A program made the translations under genes and the position numbers. 64,000 nt of DNA from Whalleya microplaca (Eukaryota; Ascomycota; Sordariomycetes; Xylariales; Xylariaceae), in contig MU385794.1 in NCBI GenBank assembly GCA_022497155.1, forward strand, positions 1 through 64,000, in the 5' to 3' direction. Below the pieces are notes generated by a model. It was not told where the DNA came from. It did no database searches and saw only the letters and a program-made list of their open reading frames with translations. Positions 46,304 to 58,680 of this stretch are shown here, piece after piece (the stretch's first letter is position 1; each line of letters begins with the position of its first letter).

Positions 46304-48346
46304 CATACCTGGACCATGTGACAGCAATGTGACGCTAACTTTAACGTATCATCCACGGAAATGAGGCTGTCCCCAATTCACGGTATTCAACCAACGCATC
46401 GGTAATGATGGTATGCCTCACCTATAGCCAAGACCGTTGGGGCTGACGCCGCATGCAAACCTCAATTTAGTCTCTGATTTTGTTTTCACTCGATCCAGGT
46501 TTTCAGGCACCGCGATCCACGCTACGGCGAGCCATTTGACGCCACTAGTCCATTATTGACAAGATGGGGAATCCAGAAGACAATTCACCGGGGTTGTCCG
46601 ACTAAGCCCTAGCAACGGCAGCAACGGAAAGCCGCAAATTTCCCACTTGGACGTTGAGTAGCCAGGGGTCCGGATTAGGGTATGTAAAATCTCTCCGATG
46701 TTCTGGACATCCGTTCAACAATCTCAGGCTGATGAAACCTCAATAATGTGGAAAACAAGACACCGGTGTATGCACGTTGATACATTAGACCCAAGCGGAA
46801 GCATTCCGGTTCTCTCCTGCTGTATAGTAGGATGGCAGCTATAATATGTGTAAATACGGGCACCGCATTGGGTTTCCAAATAGAGCAGAAGAGCAGCAAG
46901 GGTATCATGGGCAGACCATTCGTCACCATTCGTCGCTATGTGCCGCAAACGAGCCGAAGCGAAGCATCATGAATGAACTTATCCATGGCGTAAGTTGTGT
47001 CCAAACACCCAACAGCCCCCAAGTCGTAACTGGTATGTTGTACGCCGAATATTGTCTGTCTGTCGGGAACTGGAAATTCTCTGGGCCGGGTAAGCGGTAA
47101 CACAACCTTCCCGTCAAGGTTGACTGCGGCAAGACGACGACTTGCTCATCCATTCACGTGAAACAAATCTGCCACAATGGCTGCAGATTGCTCAGTTCCC
47201 GTCCTATGTGGTATTGCTAGATTTGGAGTGCGTCTTATTAGTTCTAGACACGTGTCGGTCCTAGACAAGTGTTCGTAAATGAATTGGACTCTCAACTTCA
47301 AGGTCAGGGTGATGAGAAGGTTGGACAAGTGTATTAGTATTAAGATTCAGTTGGGGAATAGAATGGAACTTTGGGAATGAAGGGAATAAAACAAAATCAA
47401 ATATCATTAAGACCCAGCCTGGTGGATTGCCAATGATCATGAGCCAGTGGGCCGGTAAAGGTAAGGTGTATGTACCTTAGCTGCTTAGGTAAGACAATAG
47501 CATGCATTTGCACTGTAGTAAGATGCGGTATGAGAGAGTAGATGACAGTGTGGATAATAAAATGAGGACGATTAACTACATATTACCTATATCTTGCAGC
47601 ATCAAGGTTTGAAGGCTAGAACCATTGACACCCGGCCAAAGCTGGAATCCTCCCGCATGCATGTTAAACCAGTCTTCCCCCCACCTACTGCCAATATACC
47701 TATATGGCTCAACCACACATGGACATGCGCGACTCGTTGTCTCAAATCTGTCTCCGCCGCAAGACGCGCTGCCACATCTGCCGCTTGACCGTTGGTTTAT
47801 GTAGTTGGCCGTTGGTTCATCTACCTCAACACTTGCAGAAGGATCTTACATGCATGAGTTGGGCATTCTCCAATAGGTAGGTAGGACCCAGAACCCGGCT
47901 GCATTGCATCCGTGCAGCTACTTCGGATACAAGGTCATGCGCCGCCTCAACCCACAATCTATAATGTAAGTCCTCAAGCAGAGAACGACAGCACAACTAC
48001 CCACTAATTGCAAGCACCAATTATCCGGATATGGTTTTTCTTTTGGGGGTTTCTGGGTCAAACGGCCATAGGTCTCGGCGACATGTACACCTGAATCATC
48101 ATGGCTTCAGGGGATTATCCGGATAGTTTTGGTCACCGTATCACGATAGTAGCCTATCACGATGGCTCGGTCTCACACAGATGGCGCATGTCCCACACTA
48201 ACGCTGTGCACACTGTCATCTAGATACATACATGTAATATGACTCAGAGTTGGGTCACTGCATGAAACTGAAACAGTGGTTTCTAGCAAACTGAGCGTCA
48301 GTTACAACATCAGTTTAACAATCTTCCAAATACGTATGTTGATAAC
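44485..48346. other. Long intergenic region with TAGGTAGG motifs and a GT microsatellite
   Basis: About 3.9 kb. Open frames at 45340-46135 and elsewhere lack codon bias, domains or splice logic. Stretches at 44.74-45.45 kb and 47.46-47.9 kb are crowded with CCTACCTAGGTAGG-type words. The region ends at the LTR element. I see no convincing gene. Confidence 0.5.
46263..46297. repeat. (GT)n microsatellite
   Basis: About 17 GT units with one GC interruption near the left end. Confidence 0.95.
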
Positions 48347-48598
48347 TGTTACGGCACAGGCCTGTGGGGTGCTGTAAGGTCCCTGTAAGCTCCCTATAGC
48401 TACAGCATACCCTAAGCCCCTCATACGTAACCTGCTGGACTACATGCTTAGTCAGATAGCTTAGGTAATTAGGTAAGGAGGTTTTCTTAGGTTAGGCTGT
48501 TATATAGCAATTAGCTGACTTTTTATTTCTTACCTTATAATTTTCAGTAATATATACTTATTATATAGCACGCGCCGCCTTTTTTTTAAGCCGTTATA
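48347..48598 (+). repeat. 5' LTR
   Basis: Starts TGTTACGGCACAGGCCTG and ends AAGCCGTTATA. The first 150 bp keep normal GC content, unlike the right LTR, so RIP has hit the two copies unequally. Confidence 0.9.
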
Positions 48599-50540
48599 TA
48601 ATTATAAAGTCCTTTAGCGTTAAATTTAGCTAATTTCGCTATCGAATTAATTTAGCGCTTTTTTTAATTAGCGTGGTTAATTAATTACCCGTTAATTTTT
48701 TTTTCTTAATCGGTAGCTTAGCCTTTTTTTTATTAGGTATTATAATACCTTTACTTTAGCTAGTTATATCTTTTTATGCGATAGCGAGATTTTTTTAACT
48801 CTTTAAACAGCTAGCGAAATATACCGATAATTAATAGCTTTACTTTAAAAATCGTTAATTAAGTTTATTAATAGCTAATTAAGTTAGCGATTTTTTAACG
48901 TAGTTAGCGAAATCTTTTATTAATTACCTTTTATTTTTACGCCGTTACTTTTATATATTTAGCAAGCTAGCTTTTTTATAGCAGGATATGCTTAAGACTT
49001 TAGTTAACCCCGTTATAATTAATATTTAATCCAGTCCGATTTATATTATATATCGGATATTTTTTTTTCTTTTCTCTTAATTAATATATTGATTTTCCGG
49101 CGATTTAAAAAATACTTTTTTATTCGATTTTTCGACTTAATCCGTACAAATATAAGGCCGAAAATTTCGTTTCTCTTTTTTTTTATAGCAGTAATAGCTT
49201 TTATTAGCAGTAATAAACTTAATGCCGCTTTTTAAACCTTACGTATTAAATTTACCTTTAAATTTAATACTTATGTCGGCGCATTAAAAACTAATTATAA
49301 AAGCTACATTTAGTAGCTTTAAGCCGATAAAACCTTTATTAAATTTAAGTTCGGTATTATAAAAACTACTTATAATACCTTATTATTTAAGTAGCTACGC
49401 TTTTAATTAGTTTTTTTAAATCCTTTTATTTTATTAAGCCCGTCAGACTTTAATATTTAAATCCTTTAGGTTGCCGGCAAATTAAAAATCGACAGCGAAA
49501 CGATCGAATCGCCTTAAGCTAAGTTTTATTACGTATACGTTCGCCTTAAGCCTAAAATACAGTATATCGTCTTCCCTATTATAACCCACGCATAAAAAAG
49601 CGGCGTTTAAAATTACTAGATTATTTTAAATACCTTAAAGTTAATTTACGCCGACTTAAATAAGGCTACGCGAGCGGCGGCTAAACTTTAATTTATTATA
49701 TAAAATTTTAACGAATTTATTTACACCTTTTTAATATAATAATATTAATAAACTTAAAAGACTAGTAAAATAAACCTTTTTAAAAAATACCGGATTAATT
49801 ATTTACGCCACGCCGTAAATAATAAATTAAAACGGAAGCTTTTTAAAAAAGATTTAATACCGAACACTTATAACGAATTTATTTTATAGCTTTACCGGTA
49901 GTTAGGCTTTTACGTCTCGGCTTCTCGTAATTCTAGTATTATAAATACCTTTATTAACACTATTTATATATACGGTACTAAAGCCGAAGTAGCGTCCGAA
50001 AATACTTCCGAAAGCGGTATTTAGCTACCTAAAATTACGTTATTTTAAACTCCCGATAGCCCGATAGCTATATTTAATACCTATAAAGAACGCTATATTA
50101 AAAAGCGTCTTTAATAGTGCTAACGTTATAATAATATAACCTATAATATTACGAAATACCTGTTATTACTATATAAATCGAACTTTTATAAATTATTTAC
50201 CGATAACGAGGTTATAAGTTAGGTTTTAAAGGGGTAAATAAGTTATAATAGCTATATAATAGCAGGTATATAGCTTTATAATAGTTAATATTAAATAGTT
50301 ATAAAAGAATATAATAAATTAACTAAATTTTATAAAAAACTCGATTTTTAAAATTTTAATAAGTTTATTTAATGCTAATATTAAGGCATATATAAATTTA
50401 ATATACTATAATATAAAGGTAAATAAAATTAAAAAATCACTTTTTTAAAGTAATAGTAATTAAGTCAATCCTTATATACACTAGATATGCTATAAGCTAA
50501 CAGTTATTAGCTATTATATACAGTAAATTCAGGGGGGTAA

Positions 50541-50793
50541 TGTTATAACATAAGCTTATAAAATATTATAAGGTTTTTATAAGCTCTTTATAGCTATAAC
50601 ACACCTTAAGCCCCTTACACGTAACTTATTAAACCATATACTTAATTAAATAACTTAAGTAATTAAGTGAAAAGGTTTTTTTAAGTTAAGCTATCACATA
50701 ATAATTAGCTAACCTTTTACTCCTCACCTTATAATTTTTAATAATATATATTTATTACGTAACACGCGCCGCCTCCTTCCTTAAGCCGTTATA
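50541..50793 (+). repeat. 3' LTR, heavily C-to-T mutated
   Basis: Aligns over its full length with the 5' LTR. Nearly all differences are C/T and G/A, for example GCTCCCTATAGCTACAGC against GCTCTTTATAGCTATAAC. The inner end CGCGCCGCCTCCTTCCTTAAG keeps more C than the left copy, showing mutation on both copies. Confidence 0.9.
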
Positions 50794-50798
50794 ATAAC

Positions 50799-53720
50799 GG
50801 TGTATAAGTGTATATTTTAAAGAGATTTGCTATTTTAATAGTAAGTAATTTTAATAATAGTATATAATACCTGCCACGCCACACCGCTTTTTTAATAAGG
50901 TAATTAAAAACGATTATTAAACTAATTATTAAAGGCTTTTAATCGCCTCCTTTTATTAAATAAGCCTTTTATAATAAGATTATTATAATTCCGTTATATT
51001 TTTTTAAGATTTTTATATTACTTAACTACTTGCTTAGTTATTTATTAAGTTAATAACTACCGCAGTTTTTATAGCTTTTATAGCTTTAATTAATTCGTTA
51101 TTAAAAATATTCTCGATATTAAGATATAACTGATTTTTTTACTGCTATTAACCCTGTTATTAACTTTATTACTAACTTTACTACTAATTTTACTATTATT
51201 AACTAGCAGTTATTATATTTTGCTATTAATTTAATAACTGCCTAATAATATTTTCCGTTGTTTTTTTTAGCGTTAAAGTTTTATGGCCGCGGCTTTTATT
51301 ACGTTATATTCTTTTTATTAAACCTTATTTCTTAAATTTTTATAAAACGCCTTTTTATAAACTATCGCAGCCTCGACTTTTTTATGAGATTTTGCGGTTT
51401 TATGTTCGATATCGACCTTGTGGTGCCTTACGGGCTTGTTTCGGCGGTGGTTAGCTCGGCTATTAATTTTATCGTTTTTTTTTAAACTTTTATTATAAGG
51501 CATTTCGGCGGATCGAGCTAAGTAAAGGAGGAAAACCTAGCCGGCTTAAATTTTAAAAAAAAACGGGGACTTTATTAGTACCCCCTGATTATTAACGCGC
51601 TTATAAAGGTAATTAGTTTATTAAATAGTTATTTATAAAGATTCGGAACTATTGATAGCTTTTAAATTAAAAGATTTAGCTCGTTTTAATTTAAATTTTA
51701 TTTTAAATGTTATTATAAATAAATGTTTTTTTTTAACGAGTAGCTTAATATTTGGTTTTTTTTTAGTAAATTTAATATTAGCTAATATTTTATACCAATA
51801 AGGAATGCTGTTTTAAATTTAAAGCTAATATAAGTATTTCGGCGAAATAGGGAGAAAAGGGCGTAATACTAATAGCTAATATTAAAAGGTTTCCTTATAA
51901 AAGATATTTAATTTTTTAATAATTATAATCGAATAATATAAAGGTATATTGCTAAGCTATTTGCGGCTAAACTAATCGTTATATTATTTAAAATTATTAC
52001 GGGTAATAAATTAACGGTAAATAATTTCTATATTAGTTATTATTTTTAAGATAAACTAGCTGATTTTTAATAAATTAAAGTATTTATTAATAATATAACT
52101 TTTAAGGCATTTATTATTCGATTCCGTTAAAGATATAGTCCGTACGCTAAGGTTAAAATAGTTTATAATGTAATAGTTAGCCCATTTAATTCGAAAGGGT
52201 AAATAAGTCTTTTCTAAATATTTTACGTAAGCCGGTTGTTTAAATATAAATTTATTAATAAGCCGTTTTTAAGCTTTTTCGAATTTTTTAATGCTAGTTA
52301 AGTAAACTATATATTTCTAGCAAATTAATATGCCTTTACGGGTATAAGGAATTTCGGCAAAGAGTTATTTTTAGGAAGAAATTTTGTTTTAATAGCTAAC
52401 GCTGTTAAAATTTCGAAACTAACGATAGTTATTACCTTAAAGGCTTTTTAAAACTATAAAAACTATTTCCTTTTTTAATTATGCCTCGGTTTCGATATTA
52501 AAGAAGACTTTTTTTAGTTTAAACCACTTTCGGCTTAACTAAAGAATAATATTTTTATTAATATAAAAAATGCAAATTAGGAATTATATAAATAAAAACC
52601 GTACCTTTTTTGCCTTTTTTAATTGCTTGTTAAAGTTAGAAATAATTACTAAAAGTTTCTCGGTATTGATTTTTAAACGAATATAATCGAGTGACTTAAA
52701 CAATTAATTAAACTACTCCCGGGTTTTAGTAGAAATAATTCCGAAAGCTATATTAAAAACTGTTTTAATTAAAGTATAACTAATAACGTTAAATATAAAT
52801 ATATAATATCGATTCGTTTTATATATATTATTATAGCTAAAAATATACGGGTAACGCTTTTATTACTTTTTATAATATAAATAAGTTTAAACTATAGCTT
52901 TTATTTAATTATAATTATTATCTGTTTATTTTATTATATATTTAAGGTTATTTTTACGGAGGTAACGGATAAAGGCTTACGTAAATATAAATTTTTTACG
53001 TTATTACTTCCGGAAGCGAGCTCGAGCATTATAAATATTTTTTAACCGAACTATAGCGCTAAGGTTATATTAGTAAAAAGCAGCGAATATTTATAAAAGC
53101 GGCGTTATAACAGACTGGGTAAACGCGGTAATTTATTTAATAACCTTTTAATTTTAAATATTTCGATAGCAGGTATAAATAAAGGGATTAAAGGTCCGTT
53201 TATAATTATAAATAAAAGGCTTATTAATTATTAAATCTCGAGAGAGTTTAAAAGTTTAACGCTACTTGTTTTTTTTAAGGCAGTAATATTACTTTTTTAA
53301 AGATAGTTTATTTTTTAAGAAAACGTCTTGCGGCTTTTAGCTAATGATGGTTTTATTCGAGCGTTTTAGTTATAATAAATTTTATATCGAGTAAAAATGT
53401 TATTAACGCGGTTAAATTTAGCTATTTTATTAATGCCGAAGTTATTATTATAAGAAAAAAGTAATAAAAATCGATATACGTTATTAAAGGAATTAATAAG
53501 AGGTTTTTTTTTAGGAGGATTAAGAATATTTATAGCTACTGCTATTACTGCTATTATTATTAAAGGTGGTTATTATTAAAAAGGTGAAAAAAATCAATTA
53601 GTAGCACTTTTTAAATTAAGTATATAATTTTAAAAATTGCTATTATAAATGTATGTTATATATATATTATAAATACACTTAATTACTTTTATGTAAATAT
53701 TAAAAAGGTGGTGGCAGGTT
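50799..53720. repeat. AT-rich, RIP-like degraded repeat block (middle)
   Basis: About 2.9 kb of very AT-rich DNA with stops throughout. A less mutated island at 51280-51530 keeps a 61-residue minus-strand frame rich in Lys and His (KPVRHHKVDIEHKTAKSHKK), perhaps from a transposon protein. No terminal repeats could be assigned. The block ends about 370 bp before the next gene. Confidence 0.75.
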
Positions 53721-54086
53721 GTTAAAGTATTGAAAACGTATACAAATTAGGTGTGTGTAGTATGTTGTGAGTACGTAACTGATATTTTACGTAAGGCGGG
53801 GTAATGTATTTTGTACTACTATTGAAATTACCTACTATTGAAATAGCAAATCTTATTCTAAATGCGTCATAACTTATTTCCCAATGCCTCCAGATGCTGG
53901 ATCTGGAGCTCAACCCTCAGACTTGACCTCTAGTCTGTAAGCTGATGTAATGAAAGCGAACTCTGTATATAAAATGGGTATTAAGCTCATATCATCACTA
54001 GGCAACAGCCGCACGGGTGACGGGACTCGGACTGCTTTGCATAGCTGTCGTATTCTTGAATCCTAAGAACCAACCAGCCTCTTACA

Positions 54087-55730
54087 TCACACCGTCCTTG
54101 GAGGCCGCCGTCCCGGTCCATCACCCGGCGGTCCCGGCCGTCTATGTCCCCAGTAGCTATCGCCATCCTCTGAGTTTGTCCCATTTGTGCAGCGCGGTGT
54201 ATTGTATTGCTGCACCGTACCCATCGGCCACATGGGAATCGTACAGACTTCCCCTAGACCGCAAGGCGGACATCGCTTGAACCGAGTCCATTTCAAGAAT
54301 TCCATTAATGCCCTCAACGCACTCGTCGATGCCGCCAGGGACAGCTGGTCCGGAGTCGGATCGGTGACCACATGTTCGCGGATGCGGAATAGGGTCTCGC
54401 ATATATGGTGCGTGACGACCCCGAAAGCTTCGCGGATCAGGCGGTCCACCTCAGTCTGGGGTCTTATCGATCGAATGTAGAAATTGCTGCAGCGTTCGAT
54501 TGCGGCGCCGATATCGGGGTTTTTCGTAGAATGGTCCATGAACAGCGTAAGAAGAAACGTCACTTCTGCTGCCATGGTGTCGATCGAGCCAACCTCTTCA
54601 GCCATATACTGAATCCGGTCTGCATATCGACCTACTATCATGTCCGAGATGTCTTGCCAATTAATCGGTGGTGAAGATTGGTCTCGCTGTTCACGGATGA
54701 CACCAGCTAGATAAGCTTTGATTCCGGCCAGCTCAGCTTGCGAGGTCGAGGTGAGTCTAGGCAAGTCGGGGCGTTTCCGGTCAGAATTAGTAAGGTTGAC
54801 CGGGAAAAAGAATGCCGACACCATCGAGCCGAAGTCAATAATCACTCGATGGGATCCGATGCCTTGGTACCGTTCCGATATTCCCCGGATGGATTCCAGA
54901 CTTCCCAGCCCGGGCATTCCAGGCTGTTGGCTACCTGTATAGTCAGGACGTTGTAAGGCCTGGACCTCGTCAAGCCCATCTGAGAAGTCACATTTGATAA
55001 TTTCAAAGCCAGCCTCCATGCGAATAACACCTTGTAAGTCCCACTGCCGACATAGCTCGCACAAATCTTCAGCGCGCTGCCGCTCGTCCATCGGTCCTCC
55101 CCCTTTCCGAGGAGGCGGCCCACTCTCAGATAATGGTCTATCCCACGGCCTCTCCTCTTCCTGCGACGAGTTCTTTCCTCTTAACAGGAGATCCTGCGTA
55201 TCTAGTGTTCCCATCGTAGTCTTTCCGCCACCCATACCATCAATATATAGAAATTGTAACGGCCGAGAGGTCCTATAAGTGTGCAAGTACCCGTGGGGAT
55301 CATTGCCCTCATCTTCTTGCGGGTCCCTCGCGTGGTGATTTCTCTCCATGCCCCCTAAGGTAAACTGCGGCACCGTCTGGCCACCTTTCGGTGGCTTCCC
55401 GCCCGGTGGTGGTGGTCCGCGCCCGCCGCGCGCGAAGTGTTCGGCATGCTCAATTTCGAAGGCCAGCCAGTCCGGTTCAGTCGGCGACTCCGGTCCATTG
55501 TTTCCGTGGTGTAGTAGCACGCCCTCAGGAACAGTGGCCAGGAAGAGCGACATTCCATTGTGGTGTAGGGATGATCCCCACTGCCGCATCGCATGGGACA
55601 CGGCGTTGAAGATCTCGGGGCCCCGGCGGCGGGCCATTATCTCGCTCGGTGCGAGGCTTTCGGTGCCACGGGCCGGGCATGGGGTGAAAGATGCGGCCAA
55701 GAGGCCGACTAGCCAGAAGCGTGAACACAT
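54087..55730 (-). CDS. Uncharacterised secreted fungal protein
   Basis: Single long frame, 547 aa, with a signal peptide (MCSRFWLVGLLAASFTPCPA). Segments in order: GPEIFNAVSHAMRQWGSSLHH, MSLFLATVPEGVLLHHGN, DWLAFEIEHAEHFARG, a Pro/Gly linker GGRGPPPPGGKPPKGGQ, RPLQFLYIDGMGGGKTTMGT, DLCELCRQWDLQGVIRMEAG, HRVIIDFGSMVSAFFFPVN, and cysteines near the end. The GMGGGKTT stretch resembles a P-loop, but it lies in a secreted protein without a Walker B, so I do not call it ATP-binding. The overall architecture is one I associate with conserved but unnamed Pezizomycotina proteins. Length and coding quality are good. The C-terminus GRRPPRTV may continue in another exon. It sits 370 bp from the degraded repeat block. 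Confidence 0.75.
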   Translation of the reverse strand: MCSRFWLVGLLAASFTPCPARGTESLAPSEIMARRRGPEIFNAVSHAMRQWGSSLHHNGMSLFLATVPEGVLLHHGNNGPESPTEPDWLAFEIEHAEHFARGGRGPPPPGGKPPKGGQTVPQFTLGGMERNHHARDPQEDEGNDPHGYLHTYRTSRPLQFLYIDGMGGGKTTMGTLDTQDLLLRGKNSSQEEERPWDRPLSESGPPPRKGGGPMDERQRAEDLCELCRQWDLQGVIRMEAGFEIIKCDFSDGLDEVQALQRPDYTGSQQPGMPGLGSLESIRGISERYQGIGSHRVIIDFGSMVSAFFFPVNLTNSDRKRPDLPRLTSTSQAELAGIKAYLAGVIREQRDQSSPPINWQDISDMIVGRYADRIQYMAEEVGSIDTMAAEVTFLLTLFMDHSTKNPDIGAAIERCSNFYIRSIRPQTEVDRLIREAFGVVTHHICETLFRIREHVVTDPTPDQLSLAASTSALRALMEFLKWTRFKRCPPCGLGEVCTIPMWPMGTVQQYNTPRCTNGTNSEDGDSYWGHRRPGPPGDGPGRRPPRTV

Positions 55731-57930
55731 CTGGACCGCTTTGTGAAACCTAACCTTAACCTAATGACAGCGGCGGCTTTATAAAGGCTGCCAAGAGCCA
55801 AGTTGGAGGTAAGACTTTGAGCCTAGTCGTTCACCCTCTACCTAGTAAACCATAATAGTTGGGTTGTTGAAATCAACGTAAATGTACACAAGTAAAATCG
55901 TAAACCTTTAGGTAAAGACTCTGTCGCGGGTCGTAATGGCAGAAAGCCTTGGGATTTGCGCCTTATAACAGCAGTCCATCTGATAAGATGGTGTCGCAAC
56001 ACCCTGCTGTGCGTCGTCAGCTTTCCCCACGCTGCGCGCTAATGCTCAATAAGTTAGCAACTCTGCGTGAGACAGCTCAAATTGGTTAGCCGGCCCATCT
56101 CAGTCTTATTCCTTCAACATATCTCACCATCTCCCATAACAGGTGATAATATGTCAAACTACATTTTTACTAACATGTAGATTCTTTCATGTGAGAGTAC
56201 TATCGTCTGCATATGGATCATCAAATAAATTGAGGTTAAGAATCCACGGCATCAAATATCAATATCAGAGCAAATGTTTGCGCGAATAAGTAGAAAAAGA
56301 AAGCTACGGCCGTAACAACCTACATATCTTAGGAATGAAGCGTCCCTGCAGCTTGCCGCTTGCCATGACAATTACCAGCCTAATTTAGCTCATAGGTTAA
56401 ATCTCCGATTGGCTCACTGCTGACAGTGAAAGACCAATTAGAGGTTGTATTCGATAGATATCATGTCTAAAGATCTCTAAGGGAAGTTCTACCACATATA
56501 GACTAAGTATTGGCAAACAGCGAGTCACACCAGCTGAGCTACCTTACTTACACAGTCGCGATTCTTGAGCTTTCTGCATTCATAAGGTAGGTCTGTTATT
56601 TGCATAGATTCAGGATGACAGAGCTCAGCCCAATGTGTCCTGCCTCTTCTAATCCCCTAGACTATCTATGGAAATACTCATATATAATGAAATTCATATG
56701 GGACAATAGGATGCAATACCGTCTTTGCGTACGATAGAGCGCTTATTTCTCGTCTTCTAGGTAACTAGGCGCACAATAAGCAGTCAAAGAGCAAGACCAA
56801 ATCAAATCAATACATCCATGTTGGAATAGGCGTCCCACTCCTGACTTTTTAAGGTGATTCACCTTGTCAAATGTCGGAAACGCACTCCTTCATATGAGGA
56901 CAATTACATACTCCCAAAACCCCGAACCACTCCACAAGAACTTGTGAAGAAAAAGTACACCTCGTCCCTCAAGTTTCCCTATGTAGAGCCAAACCCATAG
57001 TCAACATCGGGGACATTCACTTGTAGAGCAACATTAAAACTCCCTTCATTCATTATTCAAGATTTATTTTCCAACAGTTCCAATATACTCTTACCGTTGT
57101 GGTACCATGCCGTTTGACCCCATAACAGTGTCGAAGCTACCAACTATGTCGCTCTCGGAGTCACACAAATTTGTCCCATCAACGTATTCAAACTTCTCAA
57201 ACAACTATAAAAGAGTTGGCGAAGAGTTCGTGAGTACCACCAACCAACGTAAACAATGGGGAAAAAATTTTTAAGAAAAAAATTTTAAGCTATCTACTTG
57301 ACTAAGTTGCTGATTGTTTTATGAGACTTTGCGTATATCAGTGGTTCAGACGGCAATTTCATTGAATTCAGACACTAACGTACCTATAACCTCTTCCTTG
57401 CTGCAAGTGTTGGCTGATTCATGACGCCTCCTTGGATGTTTGTTAGATACTTATTTGTCTTGAGCTGCACTGAAGTTACATTGCCTGCACATTGACTTAT
57501 CTTTCCGCCAAAATTGGTTGCTTCATGTATGGAGGCGGCTGCGCCACCGAACCTCGTTATACTCCCCCATAACGCATTTAGATAGGATGGTGAGTTGATT
57601 ATACGTTAAATATCTTACTTAACCTACTTCATGATAAAATCTGACTAGGGGAACGCCCCTTAGCCACTTGCTCAAGCTTGGGGCTTAGAGTGTCTCTGGT
57701 TGTTGTGCATAGTAGGTAAAAGTAATTCACGGTCATTCATGATCGAATCGACACAGATGTAACGGTCGAATATAGATGTACCTATGGACGACCGTTTTGT
57801 GGATCTTTACACCGCGGAATAAAGAGCCATATAACTTATCTCTACCGAAATTTTCGGGAAACAGTGGCTTGCTCCCAACCACCTCAATCCTGATAGTCTC
57901 GAAGGGGATTATGCCGCATAATTAGCCAAG
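55731..57930. other. Gene-free stretch
   Basis: About 2.2 kb, no gene, repeat or RNA recognised. Confidence 0.5.
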
Positions 57931-58680
57931 CTAACGGCGGGAGAATAGATAGAGCTCACTCCTTCTAATCCCATCGTTGCTTTTGTTCATGCATGTAACA
58001 AATTGCGGATTCTTGGACGAATTACGGTATCCCCCGCTTACGTCTAGACAGCCTCGTGTGCAAACCTCATTTTCTCCTAAGAAATACTGATCACGTCGAC
58101 ACGCCACACACCATGTTGGTGCAAGGTTACACGATGGGCATGGTATTGATTTAATTGCTGAGGCCTGCCCGCGATGTTGTTCGCTAAACTTCGCCTCTCC
58201 CTTCATTGTCCTGAAAGCACCGTAATCTTCATCATATTTGTAGCATGGTTGGCGGCCTTGTCCCGGATATAACTTTGCATCTCGCTAAAATGCAAAATTC
58301 CGTCAAAAGCCCAGGCCAATAAAGGCGCAGGCTCTTCACAGTATGCATGATGTACCAAGATAGACCGAGACATGCTACAGCGAAGGGACAATGCAGCAGA
58401 TGCAGTAAGTATCTACGATTGTATCCATCAAATAAGAAGCTGATTCATGTCGTCAGATAGGAGTCACACAAGCCTGCTTCGGCGTTTATTGAAGCGGAAT
58501 TTCTGGTGGAAGCCTCATGCTTAGTAGAGCCCCTAATGAGCAATCCGAGTGTGTTGACTTTCGGGGGACAGTCCCACTCGCTACCTAGCTCTGCAACAAC
58601 ATTCGATAACGACGTGGATGTCTCCATAGAAGGTGATCCAGCTTCAAGAGCATCATTCAATGGTATAATTATCCATGTTC
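57931..58680 (-). pseudogene. Possible decayed or multi-exon gene, unidentified
   Basis: Three minus-strand frames follow each other. 58660-58445 has LEAGSPSMETSTSLSNVVAE. 58391-58203 has RSILVHHAYCEEPAPLLAWA and DGILHFSEMQSYIRDKAAN. 58206-57931 has IPCPSCNLAPTWCVACRRDQ, with two C-x2-C pairs. The composition looks coding, and the order suggests one gene, but I found no consistent introns and the second-to-third step is a frame change within four bases. It could be a relic, perhaps of a fungal transcription factor, or a real gene with exons I cannot place. Confidence 0.3.

Larger units (their letters stand above)
48347..50793. mobile_element. LTR retrotransposon, short and RIP-degraded, with 5-bp target duplication ATAAC
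   Basis: Two direct repeats of about 252 bp frame the element: 48347-48598 and 50541-50793. Both start TGTTA and end CCGTTATA. The 5 bp just outside are ATAAC on both sides (48342-48346 and 50794-50798), a perfect target duplication. A polypurine-type tract AGGGGGGTAA stands immediately before the right LTR. The internal part is only about 1.94 kb and full of stops, so it is an internally deleted or non-autonomous element, orientation plus by the purine tract. The internal gene content is unreadable after RIP. Confidence 0.92.

Noticed and set aside
55240..55300. GMGGGKTT as an ATP-binding P-loop in the 547-aa protein
   Set aside because: Protein has a signal peptide, no Walker B or other NTPase motif was found; likely a chance Gly/Lys/Thr run.
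54660..55746. Several plus-strand frames opposite the 547-aa secreted protein
   Set aside because: Arg/Pro/Ser-rich antisense translations without features.
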